Of a stretch of DNA of 64,000 nt, positions 16,556 to 25,270 are shown piece by piece (position 1 is the first letter of the stretch; each line of letters opens with the position of its first letter). The notes under the pieces are model-generated. The model was not told the DNA's origin and did no database searches. It was given only the letters and a program-made list of their open reading frames with translations. Position numbers and translations under genes: made by a program. The stretch covers positions 1,386,368 to 1,450,367 of the forward strand of contig NZ_KZ293963.1 of assembly GCF_002352765.1 (NCBI RefSeq). The letters are read 5' to 3'. This DNA comes from Alteribacter populi (GTDB lineage Bacteria > Bacillota > Bacilli > Bacillales > Salisediminibacteriaceae).

Positions 16556-16857
16556 CATTGCTTTTCTCCTGTTTCGTGCAAGTACTCGATTTCATCATAG
16601 TCTTCGTTAAAGTCAACATAAAGGTCTTTATCATCAAAGTACCATTCATCTTTTTTTTCAACATAAAAGGTAATCTCATTCATTTCTTTAGAAACCGCCA
16701 GATCCTCTGGTTCTTTTTTGGCTATAGCTAACGAAAATCCAGATTGAAAGTTCCCACACCCGCCGTATCGCACATAAAATTGAACCGCTTCTCCGCTTAC
16801 TAATTCGAATTCATCTTTAAACCAATCAAATGCTTTATCTGAAATTTCTAGATTCAT
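16555..16857 (-). CDS. yneR: HesB/YneR-like iron-sulfur A-type fold protein
   Basis: 100 aa. HesB-like fold: V-Q-F-Y-V-R-Y-G-G-C-G-N-F-Q-S-G-F in the middle and a Tyr/Asp-rich C-terminal half. It has one Cys (G-C-G) rather than the three of IscA/SufA, as in YneR-type proteins, so cluster binding is doubtful. Cytosolic, very acidic. ATG 16857 with GGAGGGAATACG upstream. Role unknown. Confidence 0.78.
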   Translation of the reverse strand: MNLEISDKAFDWFKDEFELVSGEAVQFYVRYGGCGNFQSGFSLAIAKKEPEDLAVSKEMNEITFYVEKKDEWYFDDKDLYVDFNEDYDEIEYLHETGEKQ

Positions 16858-16983
16858 CGTATTCCCTCCAAATGATCAAGGTTTTTCTTTTATCTTTCCT
16901 TGTTCAATCATACACTAAACCATGATAACGTTTCTGACTCATGAAAGACAACTAATTGAATCTGTTCAAACAGCGAGTCAAGC

Positions 16984-19461
16984 CTAGTTGTTAGATTCTT
17001 TTACTGAAGGGATGTTTGGTTCGCATAAGCTGCGGTATTTTTTGTAATAGAAATAAAACGCGAGAGCGAGCGTAATCAGCGCCAGTATACTTAAAAACAG
17101 CATACTTCTGCCTAATAAAACAGGTGAGTCCATAAAGATAACCGACCTGAATCCAAGGACTGAATACGTCATAGGTAACCACCCATGAATCGACTGAAGA
17201 GGTGACGCAAGGAGTTCTACTGGAAACGTACCACCACTTCCACCTAGCTGTAAAATAAGCAAAATAATCGCGATAAATCGTCCTGGATTATCAAGCACAC
17301 CGACTAGCATAAAAATAAGGCTCATAAACACGAAGCTAACCATATAGGTAAAGCCAATGAAAGCAAGTGGTGACTGGACTGTTAAGTCGAGAATAAACAA
17401 TAAAAACACGAGTAAAATCGACACTTGTGCCAAGCCAACCAAAAATACGACCCCTAGTTTTCCGAAGAACCACTGTACGCCATTTTCATGAGAGCCTAAT
17501 GGTTCGCGAAACGGATAGATAATCGACAGTGTCAGAGCGCCAACATAAAGGCCGATTGATAAGAAATAAGGCGTTAACCCTTCACCATAAGAATAACCTT
17601 TTTCGTCGTGAGTACTTTTCGATTCAATGGGCGAAGAAAACATTAGTTCATGTTGACGAGAAGGGTCAATATCACTTGTGAAATCAGATACATCAGTCAC
17701 ACTGGAATGAACTTCGCCCGCTCCATCTGTCACATTCTCAAGACCTTTCACTAAATCTTGTCCGCCATTATGCGCTTCACTCACTCCTTCTTGAAGACTC
17801 AAAGCCCCTTCACTAGCGTCTTGGGCCCCTTCAGATAGCAGAGCCAAACCATTTGTCACCTCATCTTGACGTTCCAAAGCCGTCTCATAAATCGACTCCA
17901 AGTGATCGAATTCATCATTTAAGGCAACCATTGATTGATAAAACGCTGTTTCCATTTCTTTAATGTCTTTGTTTCGCTGTAACCGTTCTCCAGCCTCGTT
18001 TAGTTCATGAAGCGCATTTTCAAATGAATCTAATGCTGTTTCAATTTCCGCAAATGTGTCTTTATACTTACTAAATAACGGCATGATATCTTCAATCGCT
18101 TTGCTACTTTCATCGAACCCTTTCAATACCTCTTCAATCGTTTGTTCACCATTTTCAACCTGATTTCGAAAGTCGCCGATTTGACGATTCATGTCATTTA
18201 TGTGAGTTTCCAATTCTTTTTGATAAACGGGGGCTTCTTCAAAATGACCAAGTCCACTTTCGTACCAATTCACCAGATCTTCATCCTCTTCCCACCCAGG
18301 AAATTGTGCGTTTAACAGCGTTGGAAGTGTATGATAATGATCTTCAAGCTCTTCAATGGCTTCTATCGGTTCAGAAAGTAAAAATGAAGCCTCATCTAAA
18401 AATAGCTCGACATTATCCGCAAACACCTTACTACTATCGTACATATTTTGAACGGATACTTTTTGCTCGTCGATTCCTTCAGCTGCTCTCGCTAAATTCT
18501 CGCGTTGTTTCTCCAATTCATTTTGAAAGCTTTCAACTTTACCAGCGCCTTCATTCATTGAATGATTGACGTTTTCTACTGAATGCTCCAACCCCTCGAC
18601 TAAAGCAAGCCAATCATTAAGATGTGCCTCAATTTGCTCTAACTCGCCTTGTTCCAACCGGTACTCCAATTCTTCTGTTTTCTCCCTTATGGAAGTAAAG
18701 GCGTTTTTACCATGATCAAGCTCGTTAGAATGCTCCATTGTTTCTGTTACATTCAGCCACTCGTCTTCTAACTGAGCAGTACCAGCTGATAAATGTCCAA
18801 TGCCTTCAGCCAGCTCCTCCGTCCCCAATGATAACTCAAGCAAACCATCATTTAAGCTGTTCCCTCCATCGAGAACACCTTTGTTACCAGAAAGCAGCGA
18901 TTCAGTCGCCTTTTCAAGATCGTAAATGTGTTTTGTAAAAGTGCTAAAAGAATCGTTCGCCACCTCTACATAAGCGAGCGTTAACGCCTCTGATAATTGT
19001 TGTTCCATTGCGTCAATCGCATTGTCTGCAATTTGCGAGGAGACGTAATTATAATCTTCGTTAACTTCATAATAGAGGGTCCCTTTTGCCGGTTCATTGT
19101 CTATTACACTCGTAATGTCTTCTGAGAACGTTTCAGGAATTTTCACATAAAAGTAATAATCAAATTCCTTCATACCTCGACGAGCCTCATCTTCACTCAC
19201 AAAATGAAAATCCAATGTCGCTTCTTCTCGAAGATTGCTGACAAACTCCTCACCAGCTGCGATTTCTTCTCCCTCTTGCGTTGCTCCCCGGTCTTCATTA
19301 ACTACTGCTACTGGGAGATCTTCAATTTGTCCATATGGATCCCAAAAGGACCAAATCAGGGCGCCTCCGTATAATAACGGCATCAGCATAATCCCAATTA
19401 ATGCAACGAGTAATTTTTTTGATGTAACAATCCCTTTTATTTCATGTCGTAGTCCGTTCAT
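16984..19461 (-). CDS. yhgE: YhgE/Pip-type membrane protein
   Basis: 825 aa. One N-terminal membrane helix (about 13-34), a long extracytoplasmic region (about 40-640) with heptad and repeat character (segments ending L-S-A-G, L-S-L-G, L-S-E-G-A), and a C-terminal block of five to six helices (about 650-805). This is the YhgE/phage-infection-protein (Pip) architecture; relatives act as phage receptors or in export of toxins and ESX-like substrates. The pairing with an adjacent TetR gene (yhgD) is the B. subtilis arrangement. A 411-base gap with a dispersed repeat separates the two here. Confidence 0.85.
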   Translation of the reverse strand: MNGLRHEIKGIVTSKKLLVALIGIMLMPLLYGGALIWSFWDPYGQIEDLPVAVVNEDRGATQEGEEIAAGEEFVSNLREEATLDFHFVSEDEARRGMKEFDYYFYVKIPETFSEDITSVIDNEPAKGTLYYEVNEDYNYVSSQIADNAIDAMEQQLSEALTLAYVEVANDSFSTFTKHIYDLEKATESLLSGNKGVLDGGNSLNDGLLELSLGTEELAEGIGHLSAGTAQLEDEWLNVTETMEHSNELDHGKNAFTSIREKTEELEYRLEQGELEQIEAHLNDWLALVEGLEHSVENVNHSMNEGAGKVESFQNELEKQRENLARAAEGIDEQKVSVQNMYDSSKVFADNVELFLDEASFLLSEPIEAIEELEDHYHTLPTLLNAQFPGWEEDEDLVNWYESGLGHFEEAPVYQKELETHINDMNRQIGDFRNQVENGEQTIEEVLKGFDESSKAIEDIMPLFSKYKDTFAEIETALDSFENALHELNEAGERLQRNKDIKEMETAFYQSMVALNDEFDHLESIYETALERQDEVTNGLALLSEGAQDASEGALSLQEGVSEAHNGGQDLVKGLENVTDGAGEVHSSVTDVSDFTSDIDPSRQHELMFSSPIESKSTHDEKGYSYGEGLTPYFLSIGLYVGALTLSIIYPFREPLGSHENGVQWFFGKLGVVFLVGLAQVSILLVFLLFILDLTVQSPLAFIGFTYMVSFVFMSLIFMLVGVLDNPGRFIAIILLILQLGGSGGTFPVELLASPLQSIHGWLPMTYSVLGFRSVIFMDSPVLLGRSMLFLSILALITLALAFYFYYKKYRSLCEPNIPSVKESNN

Positions 19462-19477
19462 ATAACTCCCCTTATTT

Positions 19478-19502
19478 TTGACTAATTAATTCATTTGGTC
19501 AA
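19478..19502 (-). promoter_or_regulatory. Inverted repeat upstream of yhgE, possible YhgD operator
   Basis: TTGAC and GTCAA arms 15 bp apart, with the half-site TGACCAAAT resembling the arms of the palindrome at 20511-20539 upstream of yhgD. It lies 17-41 bp upstream of the yhgE start. Confidence 0.4.
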
Positions 19503-19510
19503 TTTTTTGT

Positions 19511-19860
19511 TTAAAGAAAAACCGCATAGCGGTCTTTTGTTAAAGCAGCTTCCTAAAAGATTGTTGCTTTTTGATAAGGTAAGATTTTCGTTCGGATTCA
19601 TGGTGTCTTCTTTGCTGCGGTCTACACTTCAACCTCCTTCGGGGAAACCACCCTGTGAGGTCTTCAGCCGTTACTTTTCCCGTTGGAGTCGCCTCCTATC
19701 GCTCTTTCGTTCCTTAAATCAATTACGACAACCTTTACAAAAAGTGCCTTTATTAAAAACAGCGTTAGTTTCTGCCTTATATTTTTAAGTCTCAGGAAGG
19801 AATGCTTTTCCCTTGAAACGAGCGGCGTGAAGATAGCTGCTCTCTTATTAATTATCTCTA
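19511..19860. repeat. Dispersed repeat filling the yhgE-yhgD gap
   Basis: Positions 19514-19576 match 59772-59787 joined to 61085-61136, i.e. the same repeat that the IS3 element interrupted. The start is the small hairpin ACCGCATAGCGGT. The middle and right parts share motifs with repeats at 36290 and 61165 (core ...GGTGTCTTCT... and GAGCGGCGTGAAG). No gene with a ribosome binding site is inside. Confidence 0.6.
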
Positions 19861-19872
19861 AATAAGAGATGA

Positions 19873-20457
19873 CTACATCTCCTTATTATGAATGAGCGCA
19901 TACATAAAGTGCTGCTGGAAGATTTTAGATATCAGTTTCTTCTCCAAATGTCCATACTTTTCTTCGTAATCAAAAACGAGAGCCATGTATTGTTTATATA
20001 ACAAAAACGCAGTAATCCTCGGCTCTGATGCATAAATCTTCTTTTGCTCAACCGCTTGTGTAAGTTGGGTTTCAATGCAATCAATAATCGCATCTTCTAT
20101 TTTCTCAAGCGCGCGCTTTGAATGTTCAGTACCAAACATCCTTACTTCATACGTGAGCTTCATCATAACCTGATGATCCTTTCGGAATTCAAGCAACTGG
20201 TCTAAAGCAGCATGAAGGTTTTCTGAAACGGACTTTTCAGGCAGAATACATTTGTAAAAGATTTGCTCCATTTCAGTAATGATTTGCTGCAAAACTGCAT
20301 CAAATAAATCTTCTTTATTTTTAAACGTCGTATAAATCGTTCCTTTCCCAACACCAGCGAGATTGGCCACTTTATCCATCGTCGTTCCTTTAAAGCCGTA
20401 CATGGAAAAAGAATTTGAAGCTGCATTTAATATTAGTGCACGTTTATTTTCTAGCAT
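19873..20457 (-). CDS. yhgD: TetR-family regulator, YhgD-like
   Basis: 194 aa from ATG 20457. N-terminal TetR helix-turn-helix: A-L-I-L-N-A-A, F-S-M-Y-G-F-K-G-T-T-M-D-K-V-A, then G-V-G-K-G-T-I-Y-T-T-F-K-N-K-E-D-L-F. C-terminal ligand domain is helical with no identified effector. Adjacent to yhgE on the same strand and probably its repressor. A good palindrome (20511-20539) lies just upstream, so autoregulation is likely. Confidence 0.82.
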   Translation of the reverse strand: MLENKRALILNAASNSFSMYGFKGTTMDKVANLAGVGKGTIYTTFKNKEDLFDAVLQQIITEMEQIFYKCILPEKSVSENLHAALDQLLEFRKDHQVMMKLTYEVRMFGTEHSKRALEKIEDAIIDCIETQLTQAVEQKKIYASEPRITAFLLYKQYMALVFDYEEKYGHLEKKLISKIFQQHFMYALIHNKEM

Positions 20458-20510
20458 TAGTCGGTCATGCCTTTCTTTATCTAAGTGGTATTCAAAAATG
20501 CCCAAAATAA

Positions 20511-20539
20511 AAATGACCAAAATACTAAAATGGTCATTT
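20511..20539. promoter_or_regulatory. Palindromic operator upstream of yhgD
   Basis: Arms AAATGACC / GGTCATTT, perfect, 13 bp apart. Size and position (54 bp before the start codon) fit a TetR-family operator. Confidence 0.6.
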
Positions 20540-20588
20540 CGTTAATTTCATTCTACCTTTTTCTTTTATAAAACTCAAGGAATTCTTT

Positions 20589-20825
20589 TTATCCTCCGCT
20601 CACTGGCGGAATAAACGCAACAGTATCCCCATCACGAACGACTGTAGCCTCTTCGGCATATTCTTCATTCACTGCAGCCATGGCATTTTTAACACCTGTT
20701 AATTGTGAATTCATCTCAACAAGGTGCGTTCGTAATGCTTCGATTGTGAGTTCGTTTTTTTCAACGGTCAAGCGCCGTGTACCTGCCTTTTCTTCTAATT
20801 CAGCAAAAAATAAAACCTCGATCAT
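20589..20825 (-). CDS. moaD: Molybdopterin synthase sulfur carrier subunit
   Basis: 78 aa from ATG 20825 (upstream frame extension to 20924 runs into moaE). Ubiquitin-like fold ending in the obligatory G-G after P-P-V-S. The C-terminal Gly is thiocarboxylated and donates sulfur to precursor Z in complex with MoaE. The ATG overlaps the moaE stop region by one base. Fourth gene of moeA-mobB-moaE-moaD. Confidence 0.92.
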   Translation of the reverse strand: MIEVLFFAELEEKAGTRRLTVEKNELTIEALRTHLVEMNSQLTGVKNAMAAVNEEYAEEATVVRDGDTVAFIPPVSGG

Positions 20826-21301
20826 CACAAATCCTCCTCTTCCGGTCTTCCAGTAGGATATCGGGTTGTTTGCAGCTGATCGCCAACCCATTCCGATCCA
20901 TCTTCCCAATGTTCTTTTTTCCAAATCGGCACAATTTCTTTGATTCTCTCTATTGCATACCGGCTGGCTTCAAAAGCATCTGCCCGGTGAGGCGTAGAGA
21001 CAGCGATCGCGACTGCGACATCACTAATCGCCAATTTTCCGATTCTATGAGTGATCGCTACACGAGCTTCAGGGTATTGCTGGACAATTTCATCCCCTAT
21101 TTGCGCTAGTTTTTTTTCCGCCATCGGTACGTAGGCGTCATATTTCAAATAAAGAGTACGCTTCCCTTTGGTCATTTCCCTAACGGTACCTATAAACGTA
21201 TTAATTGCACCAGCATTTCGATCCTCCACTAATTGAATCACTTGTGAAAGATCGATTTCGTTTTCAACCACGTTAAAGCTTTGCCCCGTCATGCTGCTCA
21301 C
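20825..21301 (-). CDS. moaE: Molybdopterin synthase catalytic subunit
   Basis: 158 aa. MoaE signatures: A-G-A-I-N-T-F-I-G-T-V-R near 35-46, L-Y-L-K-Y-D-A-Y (about 55-62), H-R-I-G-K-L (about 86-91), and the lysine in P-I-W-K-K-E (about 124-128). Converts cyclic pyranopterin monophosphate to molybdopterin using MoaD thiocarboxylate. Overlaps mobB by 4 nt. Confidence 0.93.
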   Translation of the reverse strand: MSSMTGQSFNVVENEIDLSQVIQLVEDRNAGAINTFIGTVREMTKGKRTLYLKYDAYVPMAEKKLAQIGDEIVQQYPEARVAITHRIGKLAISDVAVAIAVSTPHRADAFEASRYAIERIKEIVPIWKKEHWEDGSEWVGDQLQTTRYPTGRPEEEDL

Positions 21302-21834
21302 ACCTCTCCATTAACCTTAAAAATCCCTGTAACATTATCTATTTCAGAAAGCCAATTGTTAATCATAAATGCTTCATACCCTTTTGTTTGAAAAAAGCGG
21401 CGATCTTCCTCTCGCCAGCATACAATGACGTTTACGTTCGAACTTTCTTCTATAAGCAAACGATCTTGCCAGTCACGGACCAAGACAATTTTCGGGTACC
21501 TTTCCATTTTAAACCCTTCCACTAAAATAACATCTGGATCCGTATCAGACACCCAGGAAATGAGTGTTGATAAAGACGGCTTTTTTGCAAGACCACCAAT
21601 CCAGTGAAATTCAGTATCTGAAACTACGAGTGAGTCAGTTGCACCTGCACGCCTAAAGCTTTCGCTGTCTTTTCCCTCGTCCCCAACAACAAGTGGCTCT
21701 CCACTATGACCGTGATGCTTAATTACACTCACTTGAAGTCCCTTGTCATTGAGGTACTTGATCCATTGCGAAACAAGCGTCGTTTTTCCACTATTCGAGT
21801 ACCCCGTCACTTGAATAACTATTGGCTTGCCCAT
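21298..21834 (-). CDS. mobB: Molybdopterin-guanine dinucleotide biosynthesis adaptor MobB
   Basis: 178 aa. Walker A G-Y-S-N-S-G-K-T-T at about 11-19, and the motif I-K-H-H-G-H further on. GTP-binding accessory protein for molybdenum cofactor delivery. Four-nt overlap with moaE and 3-nt gap to moeA make the operon tight. Confidence 0.92.
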   Translation of the reverse strand: MGKPIVIQVTGYSNSGKTTLVSQWIKYLNDKGLQVSVIKHHGHSGEPLVVGDEGKDSESFRRAGATDSLVVSDTEFHWIGGLAKKPSLSTLISWVSDTDPDVILVEGFKMERYPKIVLVRDWQDRLLIEESSNVNVIVCWREEDRRFFQTKGYEAFMINNWLSEIDNVTGIFKVNGEV

Positions 21835-21837
21835 TGC

Positions 21838-23121
21838 TTATGATTCCTTTTCGGGAAGCTTAATAGGCTGTGAGGATCCTTCACTTTGAAGTAATAAGAC
21901 ATCAACTTGATCTCCCTTTTGAAACCCTCTCGTTCCACCTGGCACGACAGTAAGAGCATTGGCATGAGCAAGTGACGTCACCGTTTGCGATTTATCCAAG
22001 CCTACAGGTTCTGTGAATACACGTCCTTCGCTGAACTCAATCCTACTGCGAATAAAGCGAGTGAACGGGTTCGGTTTTGGAAAATCCTTTTGAAGCGTAG
22101 CGGTCGTTTGCTGTAAGTAAGGCACATTAGATGCTAAGTACGACTGAATCCACGGCCGAGTGTATAGTTCAAAGCCAACAAAACAAGCAGACGGATTTCC
22201 TGAAAGTCCAAACAGTAATTTCCCATTTAATTCAGCAACCGTAGTTACACTTCCAGGCCGCATCGCAATTTTATTAAAAAGCGTCGTTGCACCAAGTTTA
22301 CTATAAATGGCCGGCAGATAATCAAAATCACCAACCGACACCCCACCAGTCGTAATTAAAATATCTACTTCATCAAGGGCATTCGAAACGGCTTCAAAAC
22401 ATTGATCAAAATCATCGGCAAGCTTCCCGTAATAACGCGCCTCCCCGCCAGCGTCCATCACTTGTGCTGAAACCATATAAGCGTTGCTGTTACGGATCTT
22501 TCCAGGTTCCATCGGTTCTTCAACCTCAAGTAATTCACTCCCTGTCGCAAAAATACCCACAACCGGCTTTCTAATAACCGGAACCTTCGGATAACCAAAA
22601 GTAGCAAGTAATGCCTTCACTCCAGGATTTACTTTCGTTCCCGCTGTGACCAGAGGATCCCCTTTTTTCGTCTCTTCCCCTTTAAATGAAACAAAATCTC
22701 CTGCTTTAAAGGGACGCTTGATTTCGATCATCGTCTTCCCGTTTCGTTCCACTTCGTTCGTCAGTTCAAACATGACTATCGCATCACAACCTTCAGGAAT
22801 CATCGTCCCCGTCATGACTCTTACCGCCTGACCTGGTTTAGTTACAGGCTTAGCAACGTGACCTGCTCCGACGGTTTCAATTACTTCTAAATAAACCGGC
22901 GCTTCGCTAGTCGCGCGTTTAGTATCCTCACTTTGAACGGCAAATCCGTCTAAAGGAGATTTATCAAAAGGAGGGATATCATGATCAGCATAAATCGATT
23001 CAGCCAAAACCCTTCCATCGGCGTCGTTGATTGATACCCATTCCTTTGGTCCTGTTCTCCTATTTTTCATCACTCTTTTTTGGGCTTCTGGAACTGGGAT
23101 CGGTGTTCGTTTTTCAACCAT
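21838..23121 (-). CDS. moeA: Molybdopterin molybdenumtransferase MoeA
   Basis: 427 aa. MoeA domains: N-terminal region with D-I-P-P-F-D-K-S-P-L-D-G-F-A, the M-T-G-T-M-I-P loop, the MoCF-binding core with T-T-G-G-V-S-V-G-D and A-M-R-P-G, L-S-G-N-P-S-A-C-F, and a C-terminal beta domain. Inserts molybdate into adenylylated molybdopterin. First gene of the operon. moaA, moaB, moaC and any molybdoenzyme are not in the window. Confidence 0.93.
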   Translation of the reverse strand: MVEKRTPIPVPEAQKRVMKNRRTGPKEWVSINDADGRVLAESIYADHDIPPFDKSPLDGFAVQSEDTKRATSEAPVYLEVIETVGAGHVAKPVTKPGQAVRVMTGTMIPEGCDAIVMFELTNEVERNGKTMIEIKRPFKAGDFVSFKGEETKKGDPLVTAGTKVNPGVKALLATFGYPKVPVIRKPVVGIFATGSELLEVEEPMEPGKIRNSNAYMVSAQVMDAGGEARYYGKLADDFDQCFEAVSNALDEVDILITTGGVSVGDFDYLPAIYSKLGATTLFNKIAMRPGSVTTVAELNGKLLFGLSGNPSACFVGFELYTRPWIQSYLASNVPYLQQTTATLQKDFPKPNPFTRFIRSRIEFSEGRVFTEPVGLDKSQTVTSLAHANALTVVPGGTRGFQKGDQVDVLLLQSEGSSQPIKLPEKES

Positions 23122-23222
23122 CGTCTCTCACACCCTTTTCTATGTACATGATTCTATTTTATCAAGAATACAAAGTCGTTCCAATCATTTGTAGAACTTT
23201 GAAGGGAGGTTGGCGCGTAGGT

Positions 23223-23387
23223 CCTGCATTTTGGCTCATAAGTTCTGCACTTCGGCTCGTCAATTCTACACTTTGACTCATGAATTCTGATTTCGCCGAT
23301 ATAGTACAGATTTCCGCTGATAAAATGTTCAAAGTCGCCGATAAAACACAAATTTCAGCTCGTAAGTTCTGCATTTTGACTCGTGAA
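23223..23387. repeat. Degenerate tandem 21-bp repeat, about eight units
   Basis: Units such as TTCTGCACTTCGGCTCGTCA, TTCTACACTTTGACTCATGA and a variant with CGCCGATAAAA follow each other at 18-22 bp. The period is a multiple of three and the minus strand reads as heptapeptides like M-S-Q-S-V-E-L. There is no ribosome binding site and the longest frame begins inside the sco terminator, so translation is unlikely. Fills the moeA-sco gap. Confidence 0.75.
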
Positions 23388-23421
23388 GAGCAGTAATCCG
23401 CACGCCGCTCCCTCAGAGTAA

Positions 23422-23455
23422 ATAAAAACGAGGAAGGTTTCACCCTTTCCTCGTT
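23422..23455 (-). terminator. Terminator of ctaG-sco
   Basis: Stem AACGAGGAAGG / CCTTTCCTCGTT, slightly imperfect, with a T-run on the minus strand. Confidence 0.8.
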
Positions 23456-23462
23456 ACAAATG

Positions 23463-24083
23463 CTATAAACCTAAGTATTCCAAATCTGCAATGATGGCAT
23501 CAAGATCAAAACCCTCTTCACCACTATACATACGAACTGTTTCTCCCTCTTCATTAAACAAGAAAAAACGAATTGGGTGCATAATATCATTTTCTGTTGG
23601 GATAATATTGGCCCTCATTCCGTACTCGGCAATTTCTTCAATCATTTCAGGCTCATAGCCCGTAAGGAAGTGCCAATTATCAAAATGAGCTCCGTAAGAT
23701 TCCCCATAATCCTTTAGGCGTTCTGGCGTATCAAATTCAGGATCCACAGTAAACGAAACAATTTGCACATCTTCAATACCTTCGCTGTCCATTGCTTCTT
23801 GGACTTCTACCATGTTAGGTGTCATCGTCATACAAACCGTTGGACAACGAGTAAAGATCGTTTTCGCTAACCAATATGTGCCATCCAAGTCATCATTGGT
23901 CACCGTTTCCCCATCTTGGTTAACGGCCTCAAAATCAACCATTTCCCAATAGCCTTCATCCCGATCAGCTTCGGTCAAATCAATAATCGCATCTGAATCT
24001 ACCGAAGGATCTGAATACAAAAAGCCGCATCCTGTTAGCAGTATGAACATAGAAATTACACCTACTAAGGAACTTTTCTTCAT
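23463..24083 (-). CDS. SCO1/SenC copper-chaperone lipoprotein
   Basis: 206 aa from ATG 24083. Signal peptide with lipobox L-L-T-G-C. Thioredoxin-like fold with the copper/redox motif C-P-T-V-C (C-x-x-x-C) and the distal His in D-I-M-H-P-I-R, the three ligands of Sco proteins. Sco proteins deliver copper to the CuA site of cytochrome c oxidase. 28 bp after ctaG on the same strand; the two likely form a cytochrome oxidase assembly operon. B. subtilis ypmQ (scoA) is the counterpart. Confidence 0.9.
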   Translation of the reverse strand: MKKSSLVGVISMFILLTGCGFLYSDPSVDSDAIIDLTEADRDEGYWEMVDFEAVNQDGETVTNDDLDGTYWLAKTIFTRCPTVCMTMTPNMVEVQEAMDSEGIEDVQIVSFTVDPEFDTPERLKDYGESYGAHFDNWHFLTGYEPEMIEEIAEYGMRANIIPTENDIMHPIRFFLFNEEGETVRMYSGEEGFDLDAIIADLEYLGL

Positions 24084-24111
24084 AATATCCTCTCTCTTTC
24101 TCAATCTGCAA

Positions 24112-25038
24112 TTATTGCTGCGTTTGCACCATGTCATATTCTTTATATTTCGATTTTGCATTATCCGAACGGTCTCTTTTCATCCATTGCTTAAAGATGT
24201 ATCCGATCGCAATACCGTATACAAGCTCTTGAGTCACTTTCATTAAAGCTCCGCCAAGCTGTTGGTCGTGCACTGGTAGAAGCGGTGGCAACGCATTATC
24301 CCCAGAAAACAATTCAAATGGAATATCCGCACCTGCTGGTAAACAATAAGCCATCGCAATTGCCCACGTTGCCGGATCTGTATATGTTGCATAAAGTGGA
24401 GTACCGGCAAAAATGATCAACGCACAAGCAGGGGTTATTAACACACCGTTTGCAAACATATAACCGATTTTTTTTAGTTCGGTAAGTTCATAACGCGTTT
24501 CAAGGCGAGGCGTTAAATGCCACCACATTACTGATGCGGCAAAAAACATCCCTAACTGATAAATGTTATGAGCCCCTTCATTTGTTAATAAACGATCAAA
24601 CATAATCGGCAAATGATAAATCGAAAACATCGCATTAAATAAAAGCAGCCCTAAAATTGGGAAACCTAAAACGAGAAAAATGCTTCGGATTACTTTCACC
24701 TTGGCGAAAGGTTTAAAAAACCAAGTAGGTAAACCTAATAAAAGTAACGGTGGAGCAATCAGGTAAACAATGGCCATCGAAAGCATATGCATACTAAGCA
24801 TCATATGTCCGACTAAATATAACGGGCCACCGAATCCAAAATACACAGCCACAAGGCCAAGATGAAAATATACTTTTCTACGAGTCGAGACGGGTGCTGA
24901 ATCTTCAAATTTATGTCGCATCGGTCCTGTAACCCAGAAATAGGCGGCACTAATAATCAACAGTACAACAATCAGTTCAGGAGTCCAAAGAGCTCGTGCT
25001 GAAAAATTACTGAATAACTGTTCCAAAAACTGACTCAA
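24112..25038 (-). CDS. ctaG: Cytochrome c oxidase assembly factor CtaG
   Basis: 308 aa polytopic protein with about seven helices. Family markers: G-P-L-Y-L-V-G-H-M-M-L-S-M-H-M (conserved His cluster around 70-83), P-P-L-L-L-L-G-L-P, and D-Q-Q-L-G-G-A-L-M near the end. The bacillar caa3-type CtaG is needed for active caa3 oxidase. Start is TTG 25038 with AAAGGAGTG upstream. The ctaCDEF genes that commonly precede it are absent here. Confidence 0.9.
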   Translation of the reverse strand: MSQFLEQLFSNFSARALWTPELIVVLLIISAAYFWVTGPMRHKFEDSAPVSTRRKVYFHLGLVAVYFGFGGPLYLVGHMMLSMHMLSMAIVYLIAPPLLLLGLPTWFFKPFAKVKVIRSIFLVLGFPILGLLLFNAMFSIYHLPIMFDRLLTNEGAHNIYQLGMFFAASVMWWHLTPRLETRYELTELKKIGYMFANGVLITPACALIIFAGTPLYATYTDPATWAIAMAYCLPAGADIPFELFSGDNALPPLLPVHDQQLGGALMKVTQELVYGIAIGYIFKQWMKRDRSDNAKSKYKEYDMVQTQQ

Positions 25039-25068
25039 CGTGCTTCACTCCTTTTCAAAGTCGTCATA

Positions 25069-25080
25069 CATACATGTATG
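25069..25080. promoter_or_regulatory. 12-bp palindrome upstream of ctaG
   Basis: CATACATGTATG, 31-42 bp upstream of the TTG start and next to an AT-rich possible -10. Could be an operator; no regulator is assigned. Confidence 0.3.
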
Positions 25081-25270
25081 CTATACTAAAATCATAATTT
25101 TACATATGTGTTTGAACATCTTCTATTAAAACATTTAAAACAAACCTCTCTTATTCTAACATGGAACGTAGCGAGTATAGTATAGTTAAATCATGAATTC
25201 ACAGAATCGACTAACTTAGTAAAAGTTTAAAAAGTCCGAGAAATACCACGACTATGAAGGAGGTTTAATT

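Noticed and set aside
23162..23443. 93-codon frame with heptad repeats
   Set aside because: Its start lies inside the sco terminator and the frame is a by-product of the 21-bp repeats.
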